Part shown: positions 24,403 through 33,409 of the stretch, one piece after another | How the letters are laid out: each line of letters opens with the position of its first letter | How positions within the stretch are numbered: position 1 is the first letter of the stretch | Assembly: GCF_001279005.1 (NCBI RefSeq) | Contig: NZ_LGCN01000074.1 | Coordinates: 124,001-188,000, forward strand | DNA from: Streptomyces caelestis | GTDB lineage: Bacteria > Actinomycetota > Actinomycetes > Streptomycetales > Streptomycetaceae | Direction of reading: 5' to 3' | DNA length: 64,000 bases | Position numbers and translations under genes: made by a program | Notes under the pieces: model-generated | What the model was told of the DNA's origin: nothing | Seen by the model: the letters and a program-made list of their open reading frames with translations, nothing else | Databases searched by the model: none

Positions 24403-26802
24403 TCAGTCCTCCGGCAGCACGAGCGTGCAGGTCTCCCCCGGCGCGATGCTCACGGCCCGGTCGGCCAGCACCACGCGGATCGGTGACTCCTCCGAGTCGG
24501 GCACCCGGATCTCCAGCTGTCCGCTCCGGCGCCGTACGCCGATGCCCCAGTGACCGCGGTAGCGCAGCGAGAACCCGTACTCCGACAGGGCGGGAAGGGG
24601 CACCGGGTCCAGGAAGAGGGCGTCCTCACGCGTCTCCAGCCCCGTCAGGCCGCGTTGCACCAGATCCAGGGTCCCGGCCATGGCGCCGAGGTGGATGCCC
24701 TCGCCGGTCGTGCCGCCCTGGATGTCGGCGATGTCCGCCTCCAGGGCCTCGTGGACGTAACTCCACGCCTCGGCCCGTCTGGCCCGGGCGAGGACGAGGC
24801 CGTGGACGAGTCCGCTGAGGGTGGAGCCGTGGCTGGTGCGCCGCAGGTAGTAGTCGACGGTCCGGTGCCAGACCTCCTCGTCCACGTCGTACCCGAGACG
24901 GTGGAACAGGGCCCGCAGCTCGGCGGACGAGAAGAGGTATCCGAGCATCAGGACGTCGGCCTGTTTGGAGGCCTGGTAGCGGTTCACGGAGTCGCCCTCG
25001 GCCTCGAGGATGCGGTCCAGCCGCCGGATGCTGGGGTAGCGGGTGCGGTAGGCGTCCCAGTCCAGCTCGGCGAGGTCGCCGTAGCCGTCGAACTGGCTGA
25101 TGACGCCCTGGTGGAACGGCACCCGCAGCCGCCGGGAGACCTCCTCCCACTTCGGGAGTTCACCGCCGTCCAGCCCGATGCGTTCGAACAGCTCCTGCCG
25201 GCGCCATGCCGGGAGGCGCCGCACCAGGTCCAGGGCCCGGCCGAGGACCCAGGCGGCGGTGACGTTGGTGTACGCGTTGTCGTCCAGGCCCGGCCGGGCG
25301 GCGTCGGGGTAGCGGTCGTGGTACTCGTCGGGGCCGACCACGCCGCGGATGCGGTACCGGCCGGTGCCGGGGGCGGGTTCCGCGCTGTCCGCCCAGAAGC
25401 GGGCGATCTGCAGCAGCATCTCCGCGCCCTTGGTGTGCAGGTACTCGGTGTCGCCGGTCGCTTCGCAGTACTGCCACACGTTGTAGGCGATCGCCGAGCC
25501 GACGTGGTGCTGGAGCCGGGAGTCGTCCGGCAGCCACCGGCCCGAACGGGGGTTGAGGTGCAGCTGCTGGGTCTCCTCACGGCCGTCGCTGCCGGACTGC
25601 CACGGGTACATCGCCCCGGCCCGGCCCGCCGCGCGGGCCGCGCGGCACGCCTGCGGCAGACGCCGGTGGCGGTAGTCGAGCAGGGCCCGTGAGACCTCCG
25701 GGAAATGCAGGTTCAGGTACGGCAGCACGAACAGCTCGTCCCAGAAGACGTGGCCCCGGTACGCCTCGCCGTGCAGCCCGCGGGCCGGCACCCCCGCGTC
25801 CAGGTCCGCGGTGTGCGGTGACAGCGTCTGCAGCACGTGGAACAGGTGCAGGCGCAGGACACGGCCCGCCTCCCCGGGCACCTGGATGTCCGCTCCCCGC
25901 CACAGGCGCGCCCAGGCGGCGGCATGGGAGTCCACGAGCGCCGGGAAGTCCGCGGCCGTGGCCACCCGGTCGAGCGCCGCGCCGAGCGGGTCGCTGATCG
26001 CCCGGTCCCGGGAGGTGTGCAGGGCCACCGTCCTGTCCACGACGGCGGGCCGGCCCGGAGCGACCGGTACCACCAGCCGGTGCACGGCGCGGCGGTGGGA
26101 CGGACGGAGCTCCGACGCCGTGGGCGGCCGCCCGGCGGCGACCGTACGGGCCGCCATCCCGATGCCGATGTCGGAGGCGCTGGTGCGGCAGCTCAGCCAT
26201 GTCACGTCGGCCGCGGACGCGCCGGTCCGCACGCGGACCAGGTGGCGCCGGTCGAGGGACCGGTAGCGGTGCACGTTGCCGTTGGTCACGTCGCCGTCGA
26301 GGACGGACTCCACCTCGATCTCCCCGGACCACTCCTCGGCCGTGAAGACGGTCCGCAGCGCGGCCAGGTGGGGATCCGCCATGTGCACCAGCCGGACCTG
26401 CTCCACCCCCAGCACGCCCGCCTCGTCGTCCCGGAACCGGAACGTACGCGTCAGGACGGCCCGGCGCAGGTCCAGGCTGTGCCGGTGGTCGAGCGGCCGA
26501 CACGTGTCGGGAGAGAACCACGGACCCGCCGACCCGTCGGCGAAGCGCGGACGGAACCGCAGGAGCAGCCAGTTCGGGAGGTTCACCAGGTCCTCGTTCA
26601 CCACCCGCCGCCCCGCCACGGCCGACTCCAGGCGGTTGTAGACCCCGGCCGCGTAGGTGGCCGGGTAGTGCACCAGGCCCGCCCTGCTCTCGGGCACGGC
26701 GCCGCGCGTGGCGAAGCAGCCGTTGCCGAGCGTGCACAACGACTCGCGCAGCCGCTCGCCGGCCGGGTCGTACCCCTCGTACTCCCAGGTCCACTCCGAC
26801 AT
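24403..26802 (-). CDS. Glycoside hydrolase family 65 protein (trehalose/maltose/kojibiose phosphorylase or trehalase type)
   Basis: 799-residue GH65 protein. The N-terminal beta-sandwich domain starts MSEWTWEYEGYDPAGERL and contains LGNGCFATRGA. The (alpha/alpha)6 barrel holds VFWDELFVLPYLNLHFPEV and GVVGPDEYHDRYPD, in which Glu493 is the expected general acid. The anion-site loop RRTSHGSTLSGLVHG and the segment DIQGGTTGEGIHLGAMAG follow. Phosphorylase and hydrolase members cannot be separated safely here. Start ATG 26802 has AAGGAGAGG upstream. It would release glucose or glucose-phosphate from a stored disaccharide such as trehalose. It is downstream of a USP gene on the same strand (58-base gap). 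Confidence 0.92.
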   Translation of the reverse strand: MSEWTWEYEGYDPAGERLRESLCTLGNGCFATRGAVPESRAGLVHYPATYAAGVYNRLESAVAGRRVVNEDLVNLPNWLLLRFRPRFADGSAGPWFSPDTCRPLDHRHSLDLRRAVLTRTFRFRDDEAGVLGVEQVRLVHMADPHLAALRTVFTAEEWSGEIEVESVLDGDVTNGNVHRYRSLDRRHLVRVRTGASAADVTWLSCRTSASDIGIGMAARTVAAGRPPTASELRPSHRRAVHRLVVPVAPGRPAVVDRTVALHTSRDRAISDPLGAALDRVATAADFPALVDSHAAAWARLWRGADIQVPGEAGRVLRLHLFHVLQTLSPHTADLDAGVPARGLHGEAYRGHVFWDELFVLPYLNLHFPEVSRALLDYRHRRLPQACRAARAAGRAGAMYPWQSGSDGREETQQLHLNPRSGRWLPDDSRLQHHVGSAIAYNVWQYCEATGDTEYLHTKGAEMLLQIARFWADSAEPAPGTGRYRIRGVVGPDEYHDRYPDAARPGLDDNAYTNVTAAWVLGRALDLVRRLPAWRRQELFERIGLDGGELPKWEEVSRRLRVPFHQGVISQFDGYGDLAELDWDAYRTRYPSIRRLDRILEAEGDSVNRYQASKQADVLMLGYLFSSAELRALFHRLGYDVDEEVWHRTVDYYLRRTSHGSTLSGLVHGLVLARARRAEAWSYVHEALEADIADIQGGTTGEGIHLGAMAGTLDLVQRGLTGLETREDALFLDPVPLPALSEYGFSLRYRGHWGIGVRRRSGQLEIRVPDSEESPIRVVLADRAVSIAPGETCTLVLPED

Positions 26803-26860
26803 CCGCCGCCCTCTCCTTCTCCCTTCACCGGGTGCGCGGGAGCACGGGACGCGCGTCGGG

Positions 26861-27742
26861 TCAGGCCCGTTGGGGGACGACGGCCACCGGGCACCCGGCG
26901 TGATGCAGCAGGGTGTGGGCCACCCTGCCGAGTTGCAGACCGACGTGGCCGTGGCGCCTGCGCGCGCCCACGACCACCAGGTCGGCCTCGGAGGAAGCGT
27001 CCAGGAGGACCTTGTGGGCGGGGCCTTCGACCGCCTGACGGCGCACTTCGACCTGCGGGTGACTCCCCGCGGCGTCGCGCAGCGCGTCGGCGAGGAGGGC
27101 AAGGGCGTGCTCCTCCCCGGCGCCGGCGGCACCGTCCGCGATCAGGGGATGGTCCACGTGCTCGGGGGTGGGGCGGCGCCAGGCCCGTACGGCGTGCAGG
27201 CCGCAGCCGCGCGCCTCCGCCTCGCGGAAGGCGAACCGCACGGCGGCCGAGCCCTCCGTGGAGTCGCCGAGGCCGACCACCACCCGGCCGAGGGAGCCCT
27301 GCCGGTTCCGCTCCGCGCCGCGCACCACGACCACCGGGCACACGGCACGGGCGGCCACCGTGAGGCTCACCGATCCCAGCAGCATCCCCGCGATCCCACC
27401 GCGGCCGCGGGAGCCGGTGACCAGGACGGAGGATTCATGAGCCGCGTGCAGGAGCGCGGACACGGGGTCGTCGGGCAGTACGTCGCTCGACACCTTCACC
27501 TCCGGGTCGCGCAGCCGGGCACGTTCCGCGCAGGACGCGGCGACGTGTTCGGCCATGACCTCTTCGGCCGGACGGTCGGTACCGAAGGACGGGAGACCTC
27601 CCTCGTACCGCTCCCACAAAGAGGCGTGGACGAGCCGCAGGGGCAGCCCGAGGCGCGCGGCCTCGTCCACCGCCCAGTCCACGGCCTCCAGACTGGAATC
27701 CGATCCGTCGACACCCACGACCAGCGGGAGCTCCACGGTCAC
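26861..27742 (-). CDS. Universal stress protein, tandem USP domains
   Basis: 293 residues forming two USP folds. Domain 1 begins PLVVGVDGSDSSLEAVDWAV and has the ATP-loop TGSRGRGGIAGMLLGSVS (G-2x-G-9x-G-S). Domain 2 has VVVGARRRHGHVGLQLGRVA, a departure from the standard loop because Gly-Ser is missing. Tandem USPs such as Rv2005c and Rv2623 are DosR-regulon members in mycobacteria. Start GTG 27742 follows AGGAAGG by five bases. It shares a 285-base divergent spacer with the CBS-BON gene. Confidence 0.92.
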   Translation of the reverse strand: MTVELPLVVGVDGSDSSLEAVDWAVDEAARLGLPLRLVHASLWERYEGGLPSFGTDRPAEEVMAEHVAASCAERARLRDPEVKVSSDVLPDDPVSALLHAAHESSVLVTGSRGRGGIAGMLLGSVSLTVAARAVCPVVVVRGAERNRQGSLGRVVVGLGDSTEGSAAVRFAFREAEARGCGLHAVRAWRRPTPEHVDHPLIADGAAGAGEEHALALLADALRDAAGSHPQVEVRRQAVEGPAHKVLLDASSEADLVVVGARRRHGHVGLQLGRVAHTLLHHAGCPVAVVPQRA

Positions 27743-27899
27743 CACCACCTTCCTGCCCGGCCACTGCCTTGACGTCCCTGTCAATACCGTCGCACCGCAC
27801 GGGTTCCGTCGCGACACATGGACCGGCGCGCGGAAGGGGCCCGGCCCGGGTTGCACTGCGCCGATTTGCGGCGATCGTGGAGTCATACGGCCGGAGGAA

Positions 27900-27913
27900 G
27901 GGCCGGGGGCCCC
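27900..27913. promoter_or_regulatory. Candidate DevR-like 14-mer upstream of the CBS-BON gene
   Basis: GGGCCGGGGGCCCC has the GGG-N8-CCC layout of DevR boxes with one departure in the right half. It lies 114 bases before ATG 28028. A near-identical 14-mer (GGGCCGAGGGCCCC) occurs at 39370 before an alcohol dehydrogenase gene. In DNA this GC-rich it may be chance. Confidence 0.25.
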
Positions 27914-28027
27914 TCCCTCGCACCGCCGCCACGGCCGCCGCACGGCGGTCGTCGGGACCATCGGTGCCGGGGAACCGCCGGGCCGGCCCCGGCCGCTCCC
28001 TCCCCGTCACCACGAGGCGAGACGAGG

Positions 28028-28714
28028 ATGATCGCGGTGCCTGAGACCCCGCACATCGTCAGCGATGTGATGACCCAGACGGTCGTGGCCGTCGGACGCG
28101 ACGCGCCCTTCAAGGAGATCGTGCGGACCATGGAGCAGTGGAAGGTCAGTGCGATGCCGGTCCTGGAGGGGGAAGGACGTGTCGTCGGCGTCGTCTCCGA
28201 GGCCGACCTGCTGCCCAAGGAGGAGTTCCGCGACAACGACCCGACCCTCTTCGAACAGCGCCGACGTCTGTCCGACGTCGCCAAGGCCGGGGCGGTGACG
28301 GCGGCGGAGCTCATGAGCGCCCCCGCGATCACGGTCCACCCCGACGCCACCCTGGCGCAGGCGGCCAGGATCATGGCCGTCCGGCACGTCAAGCGGCTGC
28401 CCGTGGTCGACGACGTCGGCATGCTGCAGGGCCTGGTGAGCCGCGCCGACCTGCTGAAGGTCTTTCTGCGGCCGGACGAGGAGATCGAGGAGGAGGTCCG
28501 CCGCACCGTGGTGTCCTACCTCTTCCCCGCCGTCAGCCACGCCCTCCACGTCAACGTCCACGAGGGAGTCGTCACCCTCCGCGGGCACATCCAGGACACC
28601 TCGCTCATCTCGGTCGCCGTGCGCCTCGTGCGCGCCGTGGAGGGCGTCGTGGACGTCGAGCCACGGCTCACCGGCGAGCCGGCGGACCGGGACGGACCCG
28701 GGACGGCCCGGTGA
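28028..28714 (+). CDS. CBS-pair plus BON domain protein
   Basis: 228 residues. Two CBS domains: one from DVMTQTVVAVGRDAPFKEIV to VVGVVSEADLL, the other from LMSAPAITVHPDATLAQAA to LQGLVSRADLLKVF. A BON domain follows (HALHVNVHEGVVTLRGHIQD). CBS pairs sense adenine nucleotides or NAD; BON domains are often linked to envelopes or ligand binding. Start ATG 28028, with GACGAGG upstream. It is convergent with the nitroreductase gene. A related second protein is encoded at 46523-47359. Confidence 0.92.
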   Translation: MIAVPETPHIVSDVMTQTVVAVGRDAPFKEIVRTMEQWKVSAMPVLEGEGRVVGVVSEADLLPKEEFRDNDPTLFEQRRRLSDVAKAGAVTAAELMSAPAITVHPDATLAQAARIMAVRHVKRLPVVDDVGMLQGLVSRADLLKVFLRPDEEIEEEVRRTVVSYLFPAVSHALHVNVHEGVVTLRGHIQDTSLISVAVRLVRAVEGVVDVEPRLTGEPADRDGPGTAR

Positions 28715-28744
28715 CCGTGCGCCCTGCCGGCCGGCCGCGGTCCC

Positions 28745-28764
28745 CCGGGCGGGTCCGGGCCCGG
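28745..28764. terminator. Hairpin between convergent genes
   Basis: CCGGGC-GGGTCCGG-GCCCGG gives a 6-bp perfect stem in the 72-base gap between the CBS-BON stop and the nitroreductase stop. Position suggests bidirectional termination, but the stem is short and there is no T-run. Confidence 0.35.
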
Positions 28765-28786
28765 TGGGCGGGCCGGGGACGACAGG

Positions 28787-29779
28787 TCAGGGCTGGATGT
28801 CGAGCACGTCCGACACCGGGCGGCGCGGTGTGTCGGGTCCTTCGGGGCCGTACCCCAGGCGCAGGAGCATCTGGGTGCAGCCCGTCCCCGACACCGGGTC
28901 GCGCAGCGGCCAGCGCAGATCGGTCCATTCGAGGGGCTGGGTCACGAAGGAACTGGACAGGCCCTCGAGGGTGGCCAGCAGCAGCACGCGTTCTATGGCC
29001 TGCCCCGCGCGGAGCCAGTCCTCCGGGTGGTCGTGGCTCGTGCTGAGAAGGGCCAGCTGGGGAGTGCGCTCGAAGTCGGCGGTGTCACGGCCCGCCACCC
29101 TCCGGGAACCCGCGAAGTCGCGCACGGGGGCCTTGCCCCCGAGCTTGCGGGGCCCGAAGGCGTAGTGCGGGACTCCGTCGTCGGCGGTACCCGCCGACGG
29201 GGCGTCGATACGCGTCCACCGCGCCAGGTCCTGGTCGCTGCCGGGGTCGGTGATGTTGCGTGCCTCGGCGTCCTGGGCCAGCTCCAGCACCTCCTGCAGA
29301 TGCCATGGGGTGGGGAAGGCCAACGCCGCCCCCTCGGCGCGGGCGGCCGCGCCGAGGGCCTCCCGCACGGGGCCGGGGATCTCCCTCTCCTCGAACGGGT
29401 AACGGCTGCTGTGGCGCCGGTGTATCGCCGGGTACAGCGCTCCGAGGTCGTCCTCGTCGGTCGTGGGGCCCGTCAACCGCACACTCGCCACCAGCGCCGG
29501 GTCGGTGGGGTCGGGCAGGAGGAGGGTTTCCGGACACCAGCCCTCGTGGACCACGGCGACCCTCAGGTTCAGCAGGGCGGCGCCGCAGCCGATGTGCAGG
29601 CCGCGGGTGTCGGGGTCGGAGTGCGGCATGGCGCGCTCGAGGTCGGCGCGGACCTCGAACGTGCGGCTGCGCCGGAAGTAGCGGAAGAGCCAGGGCTGCG
29701 CGTTGTGCATGGACGGGGCCGCGGCAGCGGCTCGGGCCAGGGCCGTCACCTGCTCGTCGGCCGGTGCTCGTCGGCTCAC
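28787..29779 (-). CDS. Acg-family nitroreductase-like protein
   Basis: 330-residue protein of the Acg/Rv2032 group, degenerate two-domain nitroreductases that bind FMN and are DosR-controlled in mycobacteria. Typical segments are AAAAAPSMHNAQPWLFRYF, the central IHRRHSSRYPFEEREIP and the C-terminal LLRLGYGPEGPDTPRRPVSD. The enzymatic role is uncertain; Acg may sequester FMN. Start GTG 29779 has GGGAGG six bases upstream. It follows the DUF1918-HTH-PPOX gene by 37 bases, with a hairpin in the gap, so the two are probably one transcript. Confidence 0.9.
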   Translation of the reverse strand: MSRRAPADEQVTALARAAAAAPSMHNAQPWLFRYFRRSRTFEVRADLERAMPHSDPDTRGLHIGCGAALLNLRVAVVHEGWCPETLLLPDPTDPALVASVRLTGPTTDEDDLGALYPAIHRRHSSRYPFEEREIPGPVREALGAAARAEGAALAFPTPWHLQEVLELAQDAEARNITDPGSDQDLARWTRIDAPSAGTADDGVPHYAFGPRKLGGKAPVRDFAGSRRVAGRDTADFERTPQLALLSTSHDHPEDWLRAGQAIERVLLLATLEGLSSSFVTQPLEWTDLRWPLRDPVSGTGCTQMLLRLGYGPEGPDTPRRPVSDVLDIQP

Positions 29780-29800
29780 CTGAAGCCTCCCTCTCGGGCC

Positions 29801-29817
29801 GGCGCCCCGTGGGCGCC
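29801..29817 (-). promoter_or_regulatory. Intercistronic hairpin
   Basis: GGCGCCC-CGT-GGGCGCC is a perfect 7-bp stem with a 3-base loop, starting at the last base of the upstream stop codon on the minus strand and ending just before the nitroreductase ribosome-binding site. It could attenuate transcription or mark an RNA processing point. No experimental support. Confidence 0.4.
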
Positions 29818-30740
29818 TACTGGTCGGCCGGAGTGATGCGCCGGCCCGTGAGGCGCGCGGGCCGGATCGACACCCACATCTCGCGTGCACCGCCCGCCCA
29901 TGGCTCGGTGTGCGCGCGCCGGACGAGCCCCCGCACGACGTCGGGCTCCGTGACGACGCTCGCGGGGCCGACCGCGAGCACGCTCCAGCCCCGGCTCATC
30001 GCCTCGTCCACGTGGTCGGCCTCGAAGGCGACCTCCGTTCCGACGGCCGCCGCGGGCACGGAGTCGGGCGCGGTCCGGAAGACGATCGCGTCCTCCACGA
30101 CCTCGTAGTTGACCGGGACGACCGCGGGACGGCCGTCGGGCGCCGACACGGCGACGCGCCCCACGCCGTGCGTGGACAGCAGGCGGCGGCATTCCTCCGG
30201 GCCGAGGTCGCGCAGCTGCGGACGCAGCAGTGCGTGGCCCCGGCCGGGCGGCAGGTCGACGCCCGCTCCGCGCAGGGCCGCGGCGGTGGTGCCCAGCGCG
30301 CCGGCCAGGCCGAGGAGGGTCGCCACCGTCGGGTCGGCCGGCTGTTCCTCCAGGTACGCGAGGTAGGCCGGCGAGATGCGGGCGCGGCGGGCCGTCTCCT
30401 CCCGGCTGAGCCCGTGCCGGTGGCGTTCGACGGCCACACGCCGGCCGATGTCGCCGGGGTTGGGCGCCCCGGGCGGCGAAACGGTCGCGGACCCGGCCCG
30501 CGCCTCGCCCGTGTCCGGCGGGGAGGACCCGCGGGGGGCCTCGGGCCGCCCGTGCTCCGTGTGCCGGATGTGTGCGTCGGGTCCGGGGAACACGAGCGTC
30601 ACGTCGTCCGTGTCCGACCAGCGCACGTCGTAGGGGGGTGTTCCGTCCTCGTGGTGGAGTCCGACGATCTCGCCGTCGCGCCTGGCGACGCCGGTCGCCG
30701 GGCTTTCGATGACGAGCTGGTCGCCGAGGTGAGCTCGCAT
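29817..30740 (-). CDS. DUF1918 - HTH - PPOX (flavin reductase-like) fusion protein
   Basis: 307 residues in three parts. Residues 1-60 are a DUF1918 domain (MRAHLGDQLVIESPATGVAR, ending VTLVFPGPDA). Residues about 95-160 are an XRE-type helix-turn-helix (RRVAVERHRHGLSREETARR, then ARISPAYLAYLE). The C-terminal part is a split-barrel PPOX domain (LLSTHGVGRVAVSAPDGRPA, VVPVNYEVVEDAIVFRT) of the FMN/F420-binding type. This suggests a flavin- or deazaflavin-responsive DNA-binding protein. Start ATG 30740 has AGAGGG upstream. It sits upstream of the nitroreductase gene, its possible target or partner. Confidence 0.85.
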   Translation of the reverse strand: MRAHLGDQLVIESPATGVARRDGEIVGLHHEDGTPPYDVRWSDTDDVTLVFPGPDAHIRHTEHGRPEAPRGSSPPDTGEARAGSATVSPPGAPNPGDIGRRVAVERHRHGLSREETARRARISPAYLAYLEEQPADPTVATLLGLAGALGTTAAALRGAGVDLPPGRGHALLRPQLRDLGPEECRRLLSTHGVGRVAVSAPDGRPAVVPVNYEVVEDAIVFRTAPDSVPAAAVGTEVAFEADHVDEAMSRGWSVLAVGPASVVTEPDVVRGLVRRAHTEPWAGGAREMWVSIRPARLTGRRITPADQ

Positions 30741-30889
30741 GATCGCCGCCCTCTCCGCGGAATGGTGCTGTATCCAACGTGCCACGCGCGGCACACCGGC
30801 GCACGGCACGGCCGGACGGGAGAGGCGGCACGCGGCACCGGGCGGTCGCGGAACCCGTGACGTCGTCGGGGCACGGCGTGGCCTGCCGC

Positions 30890-31050
30890 CCGGCGGGGCC
30901 CGGCACGTCGCGCGGCCGCCCGTCGTGGACGGGACGGACCGGCTCCCGGGCGCCGTCGGCCGTGGCGGCCTGCCGCGGGTCTTCCCGCGCCGTGACGACG
31001 CCGTCCGCGACGAGACCGCCGAGGACGTGCTGCGACGCCCGGCGGTCCCC
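30890..31050 (+). pseudogene. Remnant of a CBS-BON protein gene
   Basis: One plus-strand frame reads PPVVDGTDRLPGAVGRGGLP and then RVFPRRDDAVRDETAEDVLR. This closely follows the end of a second CBS domain and the CBS-BON linker in this family (expected VVDGTDRLLGVVSRGDLLRVFLR). Several conserved hydrophobic residues are now Pro or Gly, no start is present, and the BON domain does not continue. The rest of the 435-base gap (30741-31175) holds nothing I can name. Confidence 0.6.
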
Positions 31051-31175
31051 CACCGCTCCCCCGAGGGGACCGCCGACGCCGGCGGACGGAACGCCCGGGA
31101 CCGCGGTCCCGGGCGGAGGGAGCGGCGCGCGCCCGCCGAACCGGTACGCGGCCCGGCGGTCGGCCCCTCCCCGGC

Positions 31176-31634
31176 TCAGCCGGTGATCTCGACGCGGTGT
31201 GCCTTCCCCGTCTCCGTTTTCGGGACGCGCACCGTGAGGACCCCGCTCGTCAGGTCCGCGCTGACGTGCTCGGTGTCGGAGTTCGGCGGCAGGGTCGTGC
31301 GGTAGTCGAACCGTCCGGTGCGGCGGCTGTGCCTGCGGACCACCCCGGCGTGTTCCTTCTCCTCGATCTCACCGTGGATGCCGAGCTCGCCCTCGGCGAC
31401 CTCGACGGTGACCTGGTCCTTGTCCACGCCGGGAAGGTCCAGTTCCACCAAGTAGGCGTCCTCGGCGTCCACGACGTCGGCCAGCGGCGCCCACGGTTCG
31501 CCCGCGCCGAATTCGAGAGGTCCGCCGATGGGGAAGACGGCGTGCATGAGCTGGTCCATCCGGGTCCGGAGATCGTCCAGTTCGTGCAGGGCCGCCGGGA
31601 GCCCGCTCCTGCTGTGTCGTACGGGATGCGTCAT
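31176..31634 (-). CDS. Hsp20 / alpha-crystallin small heat-shock protein
   Basis: 152-residue ATP-independent holdase chaperone, the counterpart of HspX (Rv2031c). The alpha-crystallin domain runs from about residue 48 (WAPLADVVDAEDAYLVELDL) to the end. The signature GVLTVRVPKTE lies near the C-terminus, after RTTLPPNSDTEHVSADLTSG. Ribosome-binding site AAGGAGGAT is ideally placed before ATG 31634. Only 36 bases separate it from the DUF1876 gene, so it is the last gene of the operon behind the DevR-like box at 34090. Confidence 0.95.
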   Translation of the reverse strand: MTHPVRHSRSGLPAALHELDDLRTRMDQLMHAVFPIGGPLEFGAGEPWAPLADVVDAEDAYLVELDLPGVDKDQVTVEVAEGELGIHGEIEEKEHAGVVRRHSRRTGRFDYRTTLPPNSDTEHVSADLTSGVLTVRVPKTETGKAHRVEITG

Positions 31635-31670
31635 GGTTGATCCTCCTTGTCCTGCCGCCCCGGCCGTCGG

Positions 31671-31958
31671 TCACATGGGCCATCCGGTGGCCTGCCGCGT
31701 GCCGGGCCGCGGCGCCCCCGTGTCCTCGATGTCGCGTTCGGCGGTGTTCAGCAGCCGCTGGGCGATGTTCCGCAGGGCCCGCCCGGCCGCCAGTTCGTCG
31801 CCGATCTCCGGCACGTTCGCGTCCGCCGGATGGCAGTGCGCGGTCCCGTGGCCGGTGAGCGCCGTGGTGCCGGTGTCCAGCACCACGTGCGCCTTCGTGG
31901 TTCCGTCGTCGTCCTCGAAGAGGTGGAGTCGAACCCTCCACTCCGTCGTGTGCGGCAT
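31671..31958 (-). CDS. DUF1876 protein (Rv1738-like)
   Basis: 95-residue protein of the DUF1876 family, including M. tuberculosis Rv1738, a strongly hypoxia-induced protein whose fold resembles ribosome hibernation factors. Typical segments: WRVRLHLFEDDDGTTKAHVV, GHGTAHCHPADANVPEIGDE, and LAAGRALRNIAQRLL. Start ATG 31958 follows AGGAGG by six bases. It lies 11 bases from the pncB stop. A role in dormancy or ribosome protection is inferred from the family. Confidence 0.92.
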   Translation of the reverse strand: MPHTTEWRVRLHLFEDDDGTTKAHVVLDTGTTALTGHGTAHCHPADANVPEIGDELAAGRALRNIAQRLLNTAERDIEDTGAPRPGTRQATGWPM

Positions 31959-31969
31959 CGCTTTCCTCC

Positions 31970-33370
31970 TCACCCCGGTACGGACCCGTGTGGTCCGGAC
32001 GCGGTTCGTTCCGGGACCGGGGACCGGACGGAAGCCGCCGTCGTCCGTTCCTCGATACGGCGCCGGACGCGGGCGGCGAGTGCGCCCAGCCGCTCGGAGG
32101 CCGTCGCCCGGGGAGCGACCGGCGCCCGGATCCGGCGGGCGGCAGGCGGCAGGCCCGCCAGGTCCGCCGTGAGCCTCTCCCGGCACTCATCGAGCGTGGG
32201 CCCGGGGCCGGTGCGCCGTCCGCCCCGCATCACCGTCTCCAGCAACGGCACGCCGCCGTCGGGAGGCCGCTCGTCGGCCAGGGCGATCACGTCGGGGCGG
32301 TCGGGGCGGCGGAACACCTGCTTGGGTCCGGGCGCCGTCACTTTCGCCGACGACAGCTTCATCACCGGCCGGCCGTCGTACTCCACCATCTTGTAGGCCG
32401 AGTCCAGGTACGGCGCGTCGGCCGAGACGCCGACGCGGGTGCCGACGGCGTAGGCGTCGATCGGCGCCCCGGAGCGGACCAGCTCGTCCACCGCGTACTC
32501 GTCGAGACCGCCGCTCGCGATGATCCGGACGTCGGGCAGGCCCGCGTCGTCGAGGAGGGACCGTGCCCGTACCGCCAGGGCCCCGAGGTCGCCGCTGTCC
32601 AGCCGTACCGCCGAGCCGGGCCCCCGGGCCGCGTGGTCGAGGTCCCGCAGGACGCGCGACGCGACGCGTACGCCCTCCTCGGTGTCGTAGGTGTCCACCA
32701 GCAGGGTCACCGGCCCCGGGTGGCACCGGGCGAAGGCACGGAAGGCGTCCTCCTCCGTGGCGAACGCCTCGACGAAGGAGTGGGCCATCGTGCCGACGGC
32801 GGTCAGGCCCAGGGCGGTGGCGGCGGCCACGTTGCTGGTTCCGGCGAAGCCGGCCATCGCGCCGAGGCGGGCGGCCTGGAACCCGGCCTGCGGGCCGTGG
32901 GTGCGCCGCAGGGAGAAGTCCACGACCGGATGCCCCGCCGCCGCCAGGACGCACCGGGCGGCCTTCGAGGCGACGGCGGTCTGGTGGCTGAGCCGGTTGA
33001 GCACGTACGTTTCGGCCAGCTGCGCCTGCGGGAGGGGCGCGGTCACCTCCAGCAGGGGCTCTCCCGCCAGGACGATCCGTCCCTCCGGCACCGCCCGCAC
33101 GTCGCCGGTGAACTCCAGGCCGAGCAGGGGCCTCAGGTCACGCGATGGACGGTGCAGCGCGGACGCGAAGGCGTCGACGTCCTCCGGGCCGACGTGCAGG
33201 CCGGACAGGTACTCCAGGGCCGACTCCAGTCCCGCCGCGACCAGGAAGCCGCGCTCGGCGGGCAGGTCGCGGACGAAGAGGCTGAACGTCGCGGGGCCGG
33301 TCATGCCCTCCCGGAGGTAGGACATGGCCATCGTCACCTCGTACAGGTCGGTGGTCGTCGCGTCGGACAT
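31970..33370 (-). CDS. pncB: Nicotinate phosphoribosyltransferase (PncB2-like)
   Basis: 466-residue enzyme joining nicotinate and PRPP to make nicotinate mononucleotide in NAD salvage. Recognisable regions are TDLYEVTMAMSYLREGM at the N-terminus, the PRTase core DFSLRRTHGPQAGFQAARLG, GTMAHSFVEAFATEEDAF, the substrate strand LVDTYDTEEGV and VRLDSGDLGAL, and the phosphate loop IIASGGLDEY. In M. tuberculosis pncB2 belongs to the DosR regulon, unlike pncB1. The roughly 50-residue Arg/Pro-rich C-terminus is not conserved. It is flanked in the operon by Rv1733c-like (39-base gap) and DUF1876 (11-base gap). Confidence 0.94.
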   Translation of the reverse strand: MSDATTTDLYEVTMAMSYLREGMTGPATFSLFVRDLPAERGFLVAAGLESALEYLSGLHVGPEDVDAFASALHRPSRDLRPLLGLEFTGDVRAVPEGRIVLAGEPLLEVTAPLPQAQLAETYVLNRLSHQTAVASKAARCVLAAAGHPVVDFSLRRTHGPQAGFQAARLGAMAGFAGTSNVAAATALGLTAVGTMAHSFVEAFATEEDAFRAFARCHPGPVTLLVDTYDTEEGVRVASRVLRDLDHAARGPGSAVRLDSGDLGALAVRARSLLDDAGLPDVRIIASGGLDEYAVDELVRSGAPIDAYAVGTRVGVSADAPYLDSAYKMVEYDGRPVMKLSSAKVTAPGPKQVFRRPDRPDVIALADERPPDGGVPLLETVMRGGRRTGPGPTLDECRERLTADLAGLPPAARRIRAPVAPRATASERLGALAARVRRRIEERTTAASVRSPVPERTASGPHGSVPG

Positions 33371-33409
33371 GAAGGTCGCCTCCTCGGGCCTGTCCGGCTC
33401 GTCCTCACG

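Noticed and set aside
27954..27968. GGGACCATCGGTGCC as a DevR box
   Set aside because: Spacing is one base too long and the right half departs from GTCCC; not convincing.
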